Positions 58,401 through 59,262 of a stretch of 59,262 nucleotides of DNA are shown here, piece after piece. Every line of letters starts with the position of its first letter. The first letter of the stretch is position 1. The DNA is taken from the NCBI GenBank assembly GCA_000997385.1, contig LCBT01000005.1, positions 1 through 59,262 of the forward strand, read 5' to 3'. Source of the stretch: Candidatus Daviesbacteria bacterium GW2011_GWA1_41_61. GTDB taxonomy: Bacteria > Patescibacteriota > Microgenomatia > Daviesbacterales > UBA10151. A model generated the notes under the pieces. It was not told the origin of the DNA and did not search any database. It worked only from the letters and a program-made list of their open reading frames with translations. The translations under genes and the position numbers were made by a program.

Positions 58401-59262
58401 AACCTCTACTTCAGTGACTTCCTCCCATATTCTGTATAACTCTACCCGAAGTAAACATGCCAGGGTCACCTCTGTAGCTACCTGTACTGATGGAGGGGCT
58501 TTAGTTTATCAGATCATGACCTTAACAGATTCTATTGGTTCACAAGTAGCTACTGATTCGGTGGTAGTCTACAACCCTGTCTCTGATTTAGGTACTTCCT
58601 CGGCTGGATTTATTAATAATATCTATGGTATCAATGGTAAGTTTGTAGCCTCTACTGTCACCGGGGGTTTTGATATAGCTGAGGAGTATCCTACCGCTGA
58701 TAATAGTATTGAGGCAGGAGAGATAGTAGTTGTATCTCAAAACTCAAATCTCAAAACTCAAAACCTAATTCAAAGATCAACGTCTTCTTATCAAAAGGAA
58801 ATCCTTGGGGTTATCTCTACCTCTCCCGGTATTACCTTAGGAGAGGAAAAAGATTCTGCTGTCTCCGGTATCTACTGGAAGAAGGTAGCTTTGATAGGAA
58901 GGGTACCTATCAAGGTTTCTACAGAGTCCGGAGCTATTAAAGCCGGAGATTACCTCACTTCTTCCTCTATTCCGGGGGTAGCCATGAAAGCTACCAGACC
59001 CGGACAAATGATTGGTAAAGCACTCGAGGATTACTCAGGAGAAACTACTGGCAAAAGCTTAGTTTTTGTTAATCCTTCCTTTGCTGATCCTACAGATTTA
59101 CTAGCTAACCTCACCTTAGACCAAAATGGAAATTTGCTTTCCTCTTCATCTTTAGCCCAAGCCAACACCTCGGGGGTGAGCCCTGGCCCGCTTCGCGAGG
59201 CGAGCTCCCCCGAGGTGAACCACCTGAGTGTCAGCACCGCTGGTCCATCACTGCTGGATCTT
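52484..59262 (+). CDS. Giant tail-fibre-like adhesin with N-terminal HTH (open at window end; frameshift)
   Basis: More than 2250 codons, open to the edge. From GTG 52484 the frame reads MKKLSIGQ, then at about 52507 a missing base shifts it: AAHYLGVSPDTLRNWEK continues in the frame that stays open to 59262. Parts: MerR-type HTH (first 55 residues), membrane helix (FFITSSAVVICFLILATVAH, near residue 125), repeats with TLSNKTI and GTGYGGTGL as in phage tail fibres, a Gly-rich block (about 55230-55700), Kelch-like IGG repeats (about 55860-56600), two copies of an SPTLTTPNIG unit near 57345 and 58035, and a C-terminal EEYPTADNSIEAGEIVVVS to SSIPGVAMKATRPG domain near peptidase G2/S74 chaperones. 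Confidence 0.85.
52887..52935 (+). repeat. Hairpin repeat inside the adhesin gene, membrane-proximal
   Basis: CACCCCGGA (52887-52895) and TCCGGGGTG (52927-52935) are perfect inverted arms; inside is CCCTGAGCGAAGTCAAAGGG, itself a hairpin of a type I recall as widespread in bacterial genomes. It encodes TPDGGPERSQRDSSGVN right after the membrane helix. Confidence 0.75.
58738..58765 (+). repeat. 7-bp tandem repeat inside the adhesin gene
   Basis: Four heptads: CAAAACT, CAAATCT, CAAAACT, CAAAACC. In frame they give SQNSNLKTQN within an otherwise conserved C-terminal domain. The same residue flavour (QNSK/NLKTQN) is coded by the ROK kinase repeat. Confidence 0.75.
59166..59217 (+). repeat. Hairpin repeat near the adhesin C-terminus
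   Basis: CACCTCGGGGG (59166-59176) pairs perfectly with CCCCCGAGGTG (59207-59217), with a GC-rich partly paired centre. It encodes SGVSPGPLREASSPEV in frame. Confidence 0.75.

Noticed and set aside
53118-58469. Several minus-strand frames of 60-160 codons rich in Pro, Val, Glu and Ala
   Set aside because: They are shadows of the Thr/Ser/Gly-rich adhesin on the plus strand, whose frame I followed without a stop from 52507 to 59262.

Overview
The window looks like a chromosome segment of a Patescibacteria/CPR bacterium, most likely a Microgenomates-type lineage. This is inferred from DUF5667, DUF5659 and DUF5763-type proteins, several pilins, a lysine-rich N-terminal extension on ribosomal protein L1, many single-pass anchored surface proteins, and AT-rich DNA. 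Hairpin and heptad repeats sit inside genes. Many backbone genes have a -10 box only 6-12 bp before the start codon, suggesting leaderless or nearly leaderless mRNAs.

Layout. 1-5.4 kb: a pilin cut by the window edge, an M50 site-2 protease, tgt, a second pilin, a class A PBP, a candidate structured RNA with its own promoter and terminator, and tRNA-Thr(UGU). About 5.45-16.05 kb: integrated element A, with a large serine integrase at its left end, split primase/helicase genes, a DUF5659 protein, five membrane-anchored proteins, an XRE regulator and a nuclease-like protein. About 16.08-16.65 kb: a backbone island of tRNA-Thr(GGU), rpmG and tRNA-Trp. About 16.65-24.08 kb: integrated element B, with an unrelated serine integrase, small element genes, a nucleotidyltransferase-fold protein, and a small-enzyme operon (SRPBCC, NIF3-like, RibD/DHFR-like) divergent from a RidA gene. 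24-32.7 kb: HAD hydrolase, surface protein, divergent sigma factor, GH1 glycosidase, EamA transporter, membrane-anchored glycoside hydrolase, second class A PBP, ASCH protein. 32.8-38.1 kb: secE-nusG-rplK-rplA and rplJ-rplL, separated by a flippase-like gene and a dockerin protein. 38.1-45 kb: a 1772-residue DUF5667/Cys-rich surface protein and two cohesin-like proteins, one with a dockerin. 45-52.4 kb: HTH protein, cupin-type phosphoglucose isomerase with ROK sugar kinase, AAA/DUF4143 ATPase, a broken pilin-LamG gene, WecG-type glycosyltransferase, mreB, GT4 glycosyltransferase. 52.5 kb to the end: one giant tail-fibre-like adhesin open to the window edge.

Main discovery. Both elements are inserted at the 3' end of a tRNA gene, and in both the integrase gene runs into the attachment site. 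The recombined core at each far end lies in the same reading frame and leads into an open tail (about 40 codons in A, 36 in B). In the excised circle each integrase would therefore have a different C-terminus from the integrated form. In A, the circle also joins the integrase gene directly to the next element operon. This is a possible built-in integration-state switch.

Other notable structure: a repeat family with a constant 3' tail inserted in tgt, rplA and a glycosyltransferase; further palindromes inside genes; 7-bp tandem repeats at three unrelated loci; and a pilin copy lacking its N-terminal helix whose body nearly matches the pilin at the left edge.
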